Of a stretch of DNA of 64,000 bases, positions 43,914 to 52,723 are shown one piece after another (position 1 is the stretch's first letter; each line of letters opens with the position of its first letter). The position numbers and the translations under genes were made by a program. The DNA comes from Alistipes shahii WAL 8301 (GTDB lineage Bacteria; Bacteroidota; Bacteroidia; Bacteroidales; Rikenellaceae). The stretch is from assembly GCF_025145845.1 (NCBI RefSeq), contig NZ_CP102253.1, positions 2,170,001 to 2,234,000 on the forward strand, given 5' to 3'. The notes under the pieces were generated by a model. It was not told the origin of the DNA and did no database searches. It was given only the letters and a program-made list of their open reading frames with translations.

Positions 43914-45584
43914 CTAATATTGAAAACTGCTGCCGCCGATGAATTCGCGCAGGATCGACGTGGGTGGGATCTCGTCGGGCGCGATGGGGATGAAGTTGTC
44001 GAGGAACTTGAGCATGCGCCGCGCCTCGTCGTACTCCGGAACCGTGTCGGGGACCTCGCGGAGGATCTTCTCGGCGAAGGGCCGCAGCACCGAAATCTCG
44101 TAGAACAGCGACGAGTTGAGCATGATGTCGGCGTTCTCCTGATAGGGGAAGATGTGTTTCTCCTCGCCCCGGCGCACCGAGGCCCAGCGCGAAAGCGTCG
44201 AGAGCGCGTCGGCGCCGCGCTGGCGGTAGTCGCGCGTCAGGCGCCGCAGCAGGCGGTTGTCGGTGGTGGCGATGCGCGAGAGGTTGTCCATCGCCACCGA
44301 CGTGAAGCACGAGATGTAGATGCGGAACTTCTGCGCGTCGGGGATCGAGGGCGTGAGGCGCGGGTTCAGCCCGTGGATGCCCTCGATGATGAGGATCGAG
44401 CGTTCGTCGAGCGTCAGCGGCGCGTTGTGCCACGTGCGGCGTCCCGTGATGAAGTCGTAGCGCGGGATGTCGACGCTCTCGCCCCGGATCAGGCGCGCCA
44501 GATGGTCGTTGAAAAGCTCCAGGTCGATGGCTTCGAGCGCCTCGTAGTCGTAGTTGCCGTCGGCGTCGCGCGGGGTCTTCTCGCGGTCGACGAAGTAGTC
44601 GTCGAGCGAGATCAGCACGGGGTTCAGTCCCAGCACGCCCAGCTGGATGCCCAGCCGTTTGGCCGAGGTGGTCTTGCCGCTGCTGGAGGGGCCGGAGATC
44701 AGCACCATGCGGGCGCCGCGCGAAAGGTGGGCGTCGTAGATGGTGTCGGCCACCCAGGCGAACTTGCGCTCGTGGAACGCTTCGGCGAGTTTGATCAGGC
44801 CGCCGCCGTCGCCCGCGAGCACCTTCGAATTGACGTCGCCGACGGTGGGAACGCCCATGATCCGGACCCACGACTGGTACTCCTGGAAGATGCCGAACAT
44901 CTTCTCCTGGTGCACGTTGCGGTGAAGCGTGTCGGGCGACGTGCGCAGCGGAAGGGCCAGGTAGAAGCCGTTGTAGTAGGGTTCGATGTCGAACAGCGTG
45001 ACATAGCCCGTCGAGGGGGCCAGCGAGCCGTAGAAGTAACCCGCCGTGTCGTCGAGCGTGTAGAGCTGGCTGTAAAGCCGCGGACGGGTGTCCAGAAGCG
45101 CGATCTTGTCCGTGAAACCCTCCTCGGCGTAGCGGGCGCGGACCTCGGTGGTGAGCATGCGCTGGCGCGTGATGGGCAGGTTGCGCACGGAGAGTTCCCG
45201 CATGCGGTCGCGGAGCTGCGCCGCCTCGTCGGGGGTGAACTCGTCGATGCCGTCGATCTCGCAGTAGAACCCGCTCTGGCCCATCGAGTGGCGGATGTGG
45301 AGCGTCTGCCCCGGGTAGAGGTCCTTGACGGCCTTTTGCAGCAGGAACCACGCGGTGCGCTGGTAGACGCGGATGCCGGCGAAGGAGGTGATGTCGACGA
45401 AACGGATCGTCACCGGGGCATATATTTTGTAACTCAACTCCTTGATGCGGTTGTTGACGAAGGCTGCGAGGAAGGGGTGAAGGCCGGGCGTGAGGCGTTC
45501 GGCGACCTCCAGCAGCGGGGTTCCCATCGGGACCTCCAGTTCGCCGAAGCCGTTTTCGCAGATGACTTTGATCGTATCGTTCAT
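43914..45584 (-). CDS. Nucleoside (uridine-type) kinase with TGS-like N-terminus
   Basis: The 556-residue protein combines a ThrRS/TGS-like N-terminal part (residues 1-65), a middle region resembling the threonyl-tRNA synthetase editing domain, and a C-terminal P-loop kinase with GPSSSGKTT at 298-306, LDDYFVDREKTPRD and IIEGIHGLNP. This fusion is a Bacteroidetes/Firmicutes family annotated as nucleoside or uridine kinase. It would phosphorylate uridine or cytidine; the role of the tRNA-synthetase-like part is unknown. It is divergent from the 5'-nucleotidase, a functionally opposed enzyme. Confidence 0.85.
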   Translation of the reverse strand: MNDTIKVICENGFGELEVPMGTPLLEVAERLTPGLHPFLAAFVNNRIKELSYKIYAPVTIRFVDITSFAGIRVYQRTAWFLLQKAVKDLYPGQTLHIRHSMGQSGFYCEIDGIDEFTPDEAAQLRDRMRELSVRNLPITRQRMLTTEVRARYAEEGFTDKIALLDTRPRLYSQLYTLDDTAGYFYGSLAPSTGYVTLFDIEPYYNGFYLALPLRTSPDTLHRNVHQEKMFGIFQEYQSWVRIMGVPTVGDVNSKVLAGDGGGLIKLAEAFHERKFAWVADTIYDAHLSRGARMVLISGPSSSGKTTSAKRLGIQLGVLGLNPVLISLDDYFVDREKTPRDADGNYDYEALEAIDLELFNDHLARLIRGESVDIPRYDFITGRRTWHNAPLTLDERSILIIEGIHGLNPRLTPSIPDAQKFRIYISCFTSVAMDNLSRIATTDNRLLRRLTRDYRQRGADALSTLSRWASVRRGEEKHIFPYQENADIMLNSSLFYEISVLRPFAEKILREVPDTVPEYDEARRMLKFLDNFIPIAPDEIPPTSILREFIGGSSFQY

Positions 45585-45630
45585 GGAAAAGTTTTTACAA
45601 TGTTCGATTCGTAAAGATAGGAATTATTTG

Positions 45631-45638
45631 TACTTTTG
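45631..45638 (+). promoter_or_regulatory. -7 promoter box for the 5'-nucleotidase gene
   Basis: TACTTTTG, 27 bases before the ATG at 45666. Confidence 0.45.
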
Positions 45639-45665
45639 GCAAATCTTCATCCATAAAGAAAAACA

Positions 45666-47102
45666 ATGCCGACGAATATGAAAGGAATGTTCCGGACGGG
45701 CCTGATTCTCCTTGCGGCTGCGGCTGCGGCCTGCGCACCCCGTGAACGGACGCTCGTGCTGCTCTCGACGAACGACATGCACGCCAAGATTCAGAATTTT
45801 CCGCGATTGGTTGCGGCCGTGGAGAACTGTCGTGACACCGCGCAGCTGGTGGTGCTGGTCGATGCCGGAGACCGCTGGACCGGAAACGCCTATGTGGACA
45901 TGGCCGCGACGCCCGGCATGCCGATGATCGCGCTGATGAACCGGCTCGGCTACGACGTGGCGACGCTGGGCAACCATGAGTTCGACCACGGGCAGGCGTT
46001 TCTGGGCCGCATGATCGACAGCATGGCGTTCGAGGTGGTGTGCGCCAACGTGACGAGCGACACCTGCACCTTTCCGCAGCTGCCGCCCTATGTCGTTCTG
46101 GACAAGGACGGCATCCGCATCGGTTTCGTCGGCGTGGTGACCAACTACGAAGGCCCGGGGCATCCTGCGGGCAATGCGTCGAGCTTCGAGGGACTGGAGT
46201 TTCCCGATCCGCAGGCGATGGCGATGAAGTATGCTGCCGAATTGCGTCCGAAGGTCGATCTGCTGGTGCTCGTGTCGCACATGGGCGACGACCGCGACGT
46301 GGAGCTGCTCGGAAAGGAGACCCGGTTCGACGTGGTGATCGGCGGACATACCCATGTGAAGGTCGATTCGCTGGTGAACGGCACGCTCCTGACACAGACC
46401 GGGAAATATCTTAAGAACGTGGGCGTTACGGCGGTCCGGTTCCGCGGCAGGAAGATCGAAGGCATCGAATCGCGCCTCGTGCCGCTGGACGGTTATGCGC
46501 CCGATGCGTCGTATCAGGCCGAGGTGGACCGCTACTATGCCGATCCCGAGCTGAACAAGCCCGTCGGAGCGTTCGCCGGACCGGCCGACAAGTGGGGCCT
46601 CGCCAACTGGATGGCCGCGTCGGTGGCCGACGAAGCCGATGCCGACGTCGGGTTTTACCACATCGGCGGCGTGCGCCTCGACTCGATTCCGGCGGGCGGG
46701 GTCGGTGCGGCGAAGGTGTACGACCTGGAGCCGTTCGGAACCGAGATCGCCACGATGCGGATGACTCCGGCCGACATGCGCCGGATGATCCTCTCGAAGT
46801 ACAACGACGAGGAGAACCGCAAGGAGGCGCACCGGATCGACCTGATCTCGACGACGCCCTACGTCATCGTGACCGACGCCGCGGACAACGCCCTCGACGT
46901 GCGTTTCCCGAAGTTGCGCGAAGGCAAGGTGTACGAAGTTGCGGTCAGCGACTATGTTTACAGGAATTACAAGGACCTGAACTACACCGACGGGAAACTT
47001 ACGGGAACGGCGGTCGCGGGCGTGCTGCTCGAAGAGTTGCAGGATGACGGTCCGCTGACTCCGGACAACAGGCCGCGGCAGAAAATAATTCGGAATTCAT
47101 AA
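45666..47102 (+). CDS. 5'-nucleotidase-family metallophosphoesterase lipoprotein
   Basis: The 478-residue protein has a lipoprotein signal ending in AAAACAP (Cys23). A calcineurin-like core with STNDMHAKI, VDAGDRW, GNHEFDHG and GGHTHVKVD as metal motifs follows, then a C-terminal 5'-nucleotidase domain (ANWMAASVADEADADVGFYHIGGVR). It should release phosphate and nucleosides from nucleotides outside the inner membrane. Its last three codons and stop fall within the AT-rich simple repeat starting near 47088, so the C-terminus may vary between strains. Confidence 0.88.
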   Translation: MPTNMKGMFRTGLILLAAAAAACAPRERTLVLLSTNDMHAKIQNFPRLVAAVENCRDTAQLVVLVDAGDRWTGNAYVDMAATPGMPMIALMNRLGYDVATLGNHEFDHGQAFLGRMIDSMAFEVVCANVTSDTCTFPQLPPYVVLDKDGIRIGFVGVVTNYEGPGHPAGNASSFEGLEFPDPQAMAMKYAAELRPKVDLLVLVSHMGDDRDVELLGKETRFDVVIGGHTHVKVDSLVNGTLLTQTGKYLKNVGVTAVRFRGRKIEGIESRLVPLDGYAPDASYQAEVDRYYADPELNKPVGAFAGPADKWGLANWMAASVADEADADVGFYHIGGVRLDSIPAGGVGAAKVYDLEPFGTEIATMRMTPADMRRMILSKYNDEENRKEAHRIDLISTTPYVIVTDAADNALDVRFPKLREGKVYEVAVSDYVYRNYKDLNYTDGKLTGTAVAGVLLEELQDDGPLTPDNRPRQKIIRNS

Positions 47103-47131
47103 TTCATAATTCATAATTCGGAATTCACAAT
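47088..47131. repeat. AT-rich simple repeat overlapping a stop codon
   Basis: Tandem AATTCATAATTC units. The first carries the TAA of the 5'-nucleotidase gene. Confidence 0.65.
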
Positions 47132-47188
47132 TTGGGATTTTGCAGAGCCGGGTTTTGTCTGTAAACTGAATAATTCTGAATTCCGGAT

Positions 47189-47219
47189 TTTGAATTCTGA
47201 ATTATAAGAATTACCTTTG
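47189..47219 (+). promoter_or_regulatory. Promoter of rpsA
   Basis: TTTG (47189-47192), 19-base spacer, TACCTTTG (47212-47219). A 5' leader of about 85 bases is predicted. Confidence 0.75.
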
Positions 47220-47220
47220 T

Positions 47221-47257
47221 AGCCCTCGCGCGCGCAATGATGCCGTAAGCGAGGGCT
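47221..47257 (+). promoter_or_regulatory. Hairpin at the 5' end of the rpsA leader
   Basis: AGCCCTCGC and GCGAGGGCT pair perfectly around about 19 bases, at or next to the predicted transcript start. It could protect the mRNA or take part in S1 autoregulation. Confidence 0.5.
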
Positions 47258-47311
47258 ATAACTTTTAATATTAACCAATTAACGAGCGATTGTATCGCAA
47301 AAATTTCCACA

Positions 47312-49147
47312 ATGGAAGAAGTAAAGAATGTAGTTGCAAACGAAAATTTCGACTGGAACGCCTTTGAAAACGACCTGGGTGTGTACGACCAGGACAAAGC
47401 CCGGATCACCGAGGCTTACGACAAGACGCTTTCGAACGTCAACGTCGGCGAAGTGGTCGAGGGAACCGTAACGGGCGTCAACAAGCGCGAGGTTATCGTC
47501 AATGTCGGCTATAAGAGCGAGGGTATCATCCCCGTATCGGAGTTCCGCTACAACCCCGACCTGAAGGTAGGCGACAAGATCGAAGTCTACGTGGAGTCGG
47601 CCGAGGACAAGAACGGCCAGCTGGCCCTTTCGCACAAGAAAGCCCGGCAGCTCAAGTCGTGGGACCGTGTCAACGAAGCGCTGGAGAAGGACGAAATCAT
47701 CAAGGGTTACATCAAGTGCCGCACGAAGGGCGGTATGATCGTCGACGTGTTCGGCATCGAGGCGTTCCTGCCCGGATCGCAGATCGACGTGAAACCCATT
47801 CGCGACTACGACGTATACGTGGACAAGACCATGGAGTTCAAGGTAGTGAAGATCAATCAGGAGTTCCGCAACGTGGTCGTGTCGCACAAGGCGCTCATCG
47901 AGGCCGAACTCGAAGCCCAGAAGCAGGTCATCATGTCCAAGCTGGAGAAGGGCCAGATCCTCGAGGGAACCGTCAAGAACATCACCTCCTACGGCGTATT
48001 CGTCGACCTGGGCGGCGTGGACGGCCTGATCCACATCACCGACCTCTCGTGGGGCCGCGTAAACCACCCCGAGGAGATCGTGGCGCTCGATCAGAAGATC
48101 AACGTCGTGATCCTCGACTTCGACGAGGCCAAGAAGCGCATCGCCCTGGGTCTGAAGCAGCTCACCCCGCATCCGTGGGAGGCGCTCGATCAGACGCTCA
48201 AGGTCGGCGACAAGGTGAAGGGCCGCGTGGTCGTTATGGCCGACTACGGCGCGTTCGTCGAGATCGCTCCCGGTGTGGAGGGTCTGATCCATGTTTCGGA
48301 AATGTCGTGGAGCCAGCACCTGCGTTCGGCACAGGAGTTTATGAAGGTCGGCGACGAAGTCGAGGCCGTTATCCTGACCCTCGACCGCGAGGAGCGCAAG
48401 ATGTCGCTCGGCATCAAGCAGCTCACGCCCGATCCCTGGGAGAATATCGAAGTCAAGTATCCCGTCGGCACGAAGACCACGGCCAAGGTGCGTAACTTCA
48501 CGAACTTCGGCGTATTCGTCGAGATCGAGGAGGGCATCGACGGTCTGATCCACATTTCGGACCTGAGCTGGACCAAGAAGGTGAAGCATCCCGGCGAATT
48601 CACGTCGGTAGGCGCCGACATCGAGGTCGTGGTGCTGGAGATCGACAAGGAAAACCGCCGTCTGTCGCTGGGACACAAGCAGCTGGAGGAGAATCCCTGG
48701 AATGAGTTCGAGAACCAGTACTCGGTGGATAGCATCCACGAGGGTACGATCACCGAGATGACCGACAAGGGCGCAGTGGTTGCCCTGGGCGAGAACATCG
48801 AGGGCTTCTGCCCCGCGCGTCAGCTCGTCAAAGAGGACGGCACGACCCCGAAGACGGGCGACAAGCTCAACTTCAAGATCCTGGAGTTCTCGAAGGCCAC
48901 CAAGCGCATCACCCTTTCGCACCTGCGTACGTACGAGGAGGCGAAGCGTGCCGAAATCGCTGCCGAGAAGGCCGAGAAGCGCGCTGCTGCCGACGCTACG
49001 AAGTCGACCGTGAAGAAGATCAACGCTTCGGTCGAGAAGACGACGCTCGGCGACATCGCCGGACTGGCCGCTCTGAAGAGCGCCATGGAGGCTGCCGAGG
49101 CCAAGTCGGCCAAGAAGGCTGCCGCCAAGAAAGAGGACGAAGAGTAA
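47312..49147 (+). CDS. rpsA: 30S ribosomal protein S1
   Basis: S1 binds mRNA leaders on the small subunit, which matters in Bacteroidetes where Shine-Dalgarno signals are weak. The 611-residue protein has an N-terminal acidic helix and about six S1 OB-fold repeats, each with a block like GEVVEGTVTGVNKREVIVNVG or GTVKNITSYGVFVDLGGVDGLIH. It ends in a Lys/Ala/Glu-rich tail. Sequence, length and consensus promoter all agree. Confidence 0.95.
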   Translation: MEEVKNVVANENFDWNAFENDLGVYDQDKARITEAYDKTLSNVNVGEVVEGTVTGVNKREVIVNVGYKSEGIIPVSEFRYNPDLKVGDKIEVYVESAEDKNGQLALSHKKARQLKSWDRVNEALEKDEIIKGYIKCRTKGGMIVDVFGIEAFLPGSQIDVKPIRDYDVYVDKTMEFKVVKINQEFRNVVVSHKALIEAELEAQKQVIMSKLEKGQILEGTVKNITSYGVFVDLGGVDGLIHITDLSWGRVNHPEEIVALDQKINVVILDFDEAKKRIALGLKQLTPHPWEALDQTLKVGDKVKGRVVVMADYGAFVEIAPGVEGLIHVSEMSWSQHLRSAQEFMKVGDEVEAVILTLDREERKMSLGIKQLTPDPWENIEVKYPVGTKTTAKVRNFTNFGVFVEIEEGIDGLIHISDLSWTKKVKHPGEFTSVGADIEVVVLEIDKENRRLSLGHKQLEENPWNEFENQYSVDSIHEGTITEMTDKGAVVALGENIEGFCPARQLVKEDGTTPKTGDKLNFKILEFSKATKRITLSHLRTYEEAKRAEIAAEKAEKRAAADATKSTVKKINASVEKTTLGDIAGLAALKSAMEAAEAKSAKKAAAKKEDEE

Positions 49148-49202
49148 TCTCCGCTGAAAAGAGGACGGGGGGAAGATGCCCCTCCGTATCCGATAACCGG
49201 AT

Positions 49203-49238
49203 GCCCGCACAGGAAACTGTGCGGGCGTCTTTTTTTTG
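49203..49238 (+). terminator. Terminator of rpsA
   Basis: GCCCGCACAG-gaaa-CTGTGCGGGC followed by GTC and eight T. Confidence 0.9.
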
Positions 49239-49619
49239 TGCCGGGACGGCGGCGCGCGGCGGGAGCTGTCTGCGGGGCGGTTTGTTTATGGGATGGTCTG
49301 TCTGCGGGACTGTCTGCGGGATTGTCTATGGGGCGGACAGTTTGCGGCTCCGGAATCTTTTCAAGGACGAGGTCAGGGCCGGAACCGGGGAACCGGACAG
49401 GGAAACAGGGAATCGGGGAATCGGGGAATCGGGGGCGGAAGTCCGGTCGGTCAGTGGTCAGTGGTCGGATCGGTCGGCGGCCGGTTTGCAGGCCGGATGT
49501 TTCCGGGGCGGGGCGAATGGCCTTTTTTGCGTTCGCCGAAATATTTACGGCGGATTTCTTGCACCGTGCGCAATAACCCGGTATATTTACAAGTCAGAAC
49601 TGAAGAAGCAAACCGATAG
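49239..49619. other. G-rich intergenic region upstream of the DKNYY-like gene
   Basis: No convincing gene. Overlapping frames are open only because the sequence is strongly G-rich. It holds direct repeats of GGGGAATC and GTCAGTG and a quadruplex-type motif at 49400-49435. Confidence 0.55.
49400..49435 (+). other. G-quadruplex-type motif
   Basis: Five runs of three to five G are separated by AAACA or AATC loops, which satisfies the G3+/N1-7 rule. It lies 185 bases before the ATG at 49620, on the coding strand. Confidence 0.6.
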
Positions 49620-50408
49620 ATGATGAAAAAGTTGATTTTAGGCCTGTTGTCCGCGCTGGCGCTCCTTCCGGGCGGCATGCTGCGGAGCGGGGATGTCCGC
49701 GCCGCCGAAACCTTCGCCGTGCAGTCTCCTCGCAGGGATCACTGCGCGAACCCTCACGCGAATTGTCATGGGGAGCGTTACGAAGATCGGCGCGGGAGAT
49801 ATACCAAAGACAGCTGGTCGGTATATTACCGCGGCCGGAAGGTCGAGGGGGCTTCGGTATCCTCGTTCGCCGATCTGGGCGGCGGGTACGGCAAGGACAA
49901 TTGGACGGTGTATTACCGCGGCTGGAAGGTCGAGGGGGCTTCGGCATCCTCGTTCGCCGATCTGGGAGGCGGGTACGGCAAGGATAATTGGACGGTGTTT
50001 TACGAAGGCCGGAAGCTGGAAGGTGCCTCGGCCATGTCGTTCGAGTATAAGGGACGGGGTTACGGCAAGGACAACTGGAATACCTATTTCCGCGGGGAGC
50101 AGCTCCGGCCCGGGCAGTCGCCGGACGGGATGCTCGGCGGCGGTTATGCGAAAGACAGCTGGTCGGTATATTATCGGGGGCGAAAGGTGGAAGGCGTTTC
50201 GGCTTCGTCGTTCGAATATCTGGGCGGCGGTTACGGCAAGGATCCCTGGAAGGTGGTCTATCAGGGACGCGAAGTGCCGGGCGCATCGTCGTCGTCGTTT
50301 GAAGAGCTTGGGTGGGGTTACGCCAGGGACGCGTGGAAGGTTTACTACTGCGGCGAGGTGATTCCGGGTGCTTCCCCGGCGACGTTCCGTATTCCGGACC
50401 GGCGGTAA
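49620..50408 (+). CDS. DKNYY-like tandem-repeat exported protein
   Basis: The 262-residue protein has a signal peptide (MMKKLILGLLSALALLPGG) and then seven tandem modules of about 29 residues with the pattern GGGYGKDNWTVYYRGxKVEGASxxSF. Module four is degenerate. At the DNA level, modules two and three repeat almost exactly with an 87-base period (from about 49838 and 49925). DKNYY-type repeats occur in surface or periplasmic proteins of unknown function. Recent repeat expansion is likely. Confidence 0.75.
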   Translation: MMKKLILGLLSALALLPGGMLRSGDVRAAETFAVQSPRRDHCANPHANCHGERYEDRRGRYTKDSWSVYYRGRKVEGASVSSFADLGGGYGKDNWTVYYRGWKVEGASASSFADLGGGYGKDNWTVFYEGRKLEGASAMSFEYKGRGYGKDNWNTYFRGEQLRPGQSPDGMLGGGYAKDSWSVYYRGRKVEGVSASSFEYLGGGYGKDPWKVVYQGREVPGASSSSFEELGWGYARDAWKVYYCGEVIPGASPATFRIPDRR

Positions 50409-50429
50409 CGGGTGATTTGCGTTATATAT

Positions 50430-50459
50430 GGGGCTTTCTTTGCAGGAAGCCCTTTTTTT
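50430..50459 (+). terminator. Terminator of the DKNYY-like gene
   Basis: GGGCTTTC pairs with GGAAGCCC (one G-U), followed by seven T. Confidence 0.8.
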
Positions 50460-50521
50460 GCGCCGTGCCGCGCGGGGATTCGGGCACTGTTTTTGTCTTT
50501 GCGGGGTAAACGACGAAACGA

Positions 50522-51442
50522 ATGAACAGACTGAAACCCCATCTGGCCCTGTTGGTGTGCAACGTCCTCTGGGCGATGGATTACCCTTTTTACAACATAG
50601 TCCTGCCGCATTACGTGCATCCGATGGCGATGGTCTCGGCGTCGCTCGTCGCCACGGCGCTCTTTTCGCTCGTGCCGCTGCTGTGGCAGAAGGCCGAGAA
50701 GGTCGAGCGGGCGGATATTCGCAAACTGATCGGCGCCGCGCTGCTGATCGGCGTATTGCGCAAGGTCTTCATCATGTACGGTTTGTCGATGACCTCGCCG
50801 ATCGACGGTTCGATCATCGACACCATCGTGCCGTTGCTGGTGCTGGCGCTCTCCGTGCTGCTGGGAATGGACCGTTTCACCCGGCTCAAGATCACGGGAC
50901 TCGTGCTCGGCATGGCGGGAGCTGTGGCGGTGGTGCTGGCCGGGGCCTCGTCGTCGCACGCGCATTCGCATCTCTGGGGAAACGTGATGATCTTTCTATG
51001 CGCCTGCGTCACGTCGGTGTATATGGTGTGGTTCAAGCGGCTGATCGCCAAGTACCGCATTACGACCGTGCTGCGCTGGCTCTACTGCGCGGCGGCGGTC
51101 ATGGCCCTGCCGTTCGGTATCGGTCCGATCGTTCACACCGATTTCGCGGCCATTGCCCGTCACGCCCTGTTTCCGACGCTTTTCGTGCTGACGGTTCCGA
51201 CCTATGTCCCCAACCTGATGCTCAACTATGCCCTCAAAACGGTACAGCCCACCGTGTCGAGCATCTACACCTATTTGCAGCCCGTGCTGGCGATCGCCAT
51301 TTCGGTAGGGATGGGGCTGGACAAGCTGCATGCCGATACGGTGATTTTCGCACTGGTGATTTTCGTGGGGGTGGGGCTGGTGCTCCGGTCCTACACGGTG
51401 AAGCCGCGGCAGGCCGATCCGCCTGCTGCGGGGCCGCATTGA
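50522..51442 (+). CDS. EamA/DMT-family transporter
   Basis: The 306-residue membrane protein has ten hydrophobic segments in two EamA halves. It starts LKPHLALLVCNVLWAMDYPFYN and has a second-half LMLNYALKTVQPTVSSIYTYLQPVLA, the conserved segment of these transporters. A His-rich loop (SSSHAHSH) lies between the halves. Substrates of this family are usually metabolites or amino acids moved outward; this one is unknown. A perfect terminator follows. Confidence 0.85.
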   Translation: MNRLKPHLALLVCNVLWAMDYPFYNIVLPHYVHPMAMVSASLVATALFSLVPLLWQKAEKVERADIRKLIGAALLIGVLRKVFIMYGLSMTSPIDGSIIDTIVPLLVLALSVLLGMDRFTRLKITGLVLGMAGAVAVVLAGASSSHAHSHLWGNVMIFLCACVTSVYMVWFKRLIAKYRITTVLRWLYCAAAVMALPFGIGPIVHTDFAAIARHALFPTLFVLTVPTYVPNLMLNYALKTVQPTVSSIYTYLQPVLAIAISVGMGLDKLHADTVIFALVIFVGVGLVLRSYTVKPRQADPPAAGPH

Positions 51443-51456
51443 CGAACGTCGTCAAC

Positions 51457-51491
51457 CGAAAAGAGCCTCCCGCATCGGGAGGCTCTTTTCG
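51457..51491. terminator. Bidirectional terminator between the EamA and rplI genes
   Basis: CGAAAAGAGCCTCCC-gcat-CGGGAGGCTCTTTTCG... a perfect inverted repeat between convergent genes. Confidence 0.9.
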
Positions 51492-51509
51492 TACAAATGT
51501 CTTTTCGCG

Positions 51510-51950
51510 TTACTCGGCAGCGGAAACCGAGAACTTGATCGTAGCCTTGACCTCCTTGTGCAGGCGGACCGTAGCCTCGAACTCGCCGACGGTCTTGACG
51601 GCCTCGACGCTGATCTGCTTGCGGTCTACGGTGATGCCCTTGGCGGCGAGCGCCTCGGCGAGGTCCGTTGCCGTGACCGTACCGAAGAGTTTGCCCTCCT
51701 CGGCCTTCACCGACAGCGACAGCGGCAGGTTGGCGATGGTCTCGGCCAGAGCCTGTGCGTCGGCCAGGATCTTGGCGTCCTTGTGGGCGCGCTGCTTGAG
51801 GTTCTCGGCGAGGACCTTCTTGGCGGCGGTGGTAGCCGACTTGGCGTAGCCCTGGGGGATCAGGTAGTTGTTGGCGTAGCCGGGCTTCACGTTCACGATG
51901 TCGTTGGCGTAGCCCAGGTTTTCGATATCTTTGATCAGAATTACTTCCAT
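51510..51950 (-). CDS. rplI: 50S ribosomal protein L9
   Basis: The 146-residue protein starts MEVILIKDIENLGYANDIVNVKPGYANNYLIPQG, the conserved L9 N-terminal rRNA-binding domain, followed by the long connecting helix and the C-terminal domain. It is the last gene of the rpsF-rpsR-rplI operon. Confidence 0.96.
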   Translation of the reverse strand: MEVILIKDIENLGYANDIVNVKPGYANNYLIPQGYAKSATTAAKKVLAENLKQRAHKDAKILADAQALAETIANLPLSLSVKAEEGKLFGTVTATDLAEALAAKGITVDRKQISVEAVKTVGEFEATVRLHKEVKATIKFSVSAAE

Positions 51951-51969
51951 GGTCTTGTCCTCCTTTTAA

Positions 51970-52248
51970 TTATTTCATGCAATCGGTTACGAAGGGCAGG
52001 ATGGCCAGGTGGCGCGCACGCTTCACGGCCTGGGCGACCTTCTTCTGGAACTTCTGCGAAGTACCCGTCAGGCGGCGCGGAAGAATCTTGCCCTGCTCGT
52101 TGAGGAACTTCTTGAGGAACTCGCCGTCCTTATAATCTACGTACTTGATGCCGAGCTTCTTGAAACGGCAGTACTTTTTCTTCTTGACGTCTACCGATAC
52201 GGGATTCAGGTAACGGATTTCCGACTGTGCTTTGTTGTCCTGTGCCAT
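51970..52248 (-). CDS. rpsR: 30S ribosomal protein S18
   Basis: The 92-residue basic protein has KKKYCRFKKLGIKYVDYKD and RLTGTSQKFQKKVAQAVKRARHLAILPFV, the hallmarks of S18. It sits between rpsF (3 bases) and rplI (19 bases). Confidence 0.96.
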   Translation of the reverse strand: MAQDNKAQSEIRYLNPVSVDVKKKKYCRFKKLGIKYVDYKDGEFLKKFLNEQGKILPRRLTGTSQKFQKKVAQAVKRARHLAILPFVTDCMK

Positions 52249-52251
52249 GGT

Positions 52252-52596
52252 TTACTCCTCCTGCTTGTTAGAAAGTTTTGCACGACGCTTCTCCGAATAT
52301 TCCACGGCGTATTTGTCCTGCTTGAAAGTTAAGAAACGGATCACGCGCTCGTCGCGGCGGTACTGCGTTTCGAGCGTGTTGACGAGCGAGCCTTCGCCCG
52401 TGAACTCTACCAGGAAGTAGAAACCGGTGGTCTTCTTCTGAATAGGGTAGGCGAGCTTGCGAAGGCCCCACGACTCCTTGTTCACGATCTGACCGCCGTT
52501 TTCGGTGATGACACCCTGGAATTTGTCAGCGACTTCCTGCACCTGTGCATCGGACAGAACCGGCGTGACAATGAAAACGGTTTCGTAATTGTTCAT
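52252..52596 (-). CDS. rpsF: 30S ribosomal protein S6
   Basis: The 114-residue protein starts MNNYETVFIVTPVLSDAQV and contains ESWGLRKLAYPIQKKTTGFYFLVEF, typical of S6. It is first in the rpsF-rpsR-rplI operon, with a TATCTTTG box (minus, 52636-52643) 39 bases upstream. Confidence 0.96.
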   Translation of the reverse strand: MNNYETVFIVTPVLSDAQVQEVADKFQGVITENGGQIVNKESWGLRKLAYPIQKKTTGFYFLVEFTGEGSLVNTLETQYRRDERVIRFLTFKQDKYAVEYSEKRRAKLSNKQEE

Positions 52597-52635
52597 AATG
52601 CTTTTAATTAGTTAATTAAATCCCCAAAGGGACCG

Positions 52636-52643
52636 CAAAGATA
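52636..52643 (-). promoter_or_regulatory. -7 promoter box of the rpsF operon
   Basis: Minus-strand TATCTTTG. An AT-rich simple repeat (52651-52683) lies where the -33 element would be. Confidence 0.55.
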
Positions 52644-52691
52644 CACATTTAAATTAAAAATGAAAAATTAAGAATTAAAAATTTGTCAGTA

Positions 52692-52722
52692 TTTGGATTA
52701 TCTCTGCTTTTTCCTATCTTTG
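52692..52722 (+). promoter_or_regulatory. Rightward promoter before the beta-barrel gene
   Basis: TTTG (52692-52695), 19-base spacer, TATCTTTG (52715-52722): a full consensus match, 244 bases from the next start codon. Confidence 0.7.
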
Positions 52723-52723
52723 T

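Noticed and set aside
49201..49623. Open frames on the plus strand before the DKNYY-like gene (up to 140 codons)
   Set aside because: Several frames are open at once because the sequence is G-rich and low in stops; no family-like sequence, and an rpsA terminator hairpin sits at their start.
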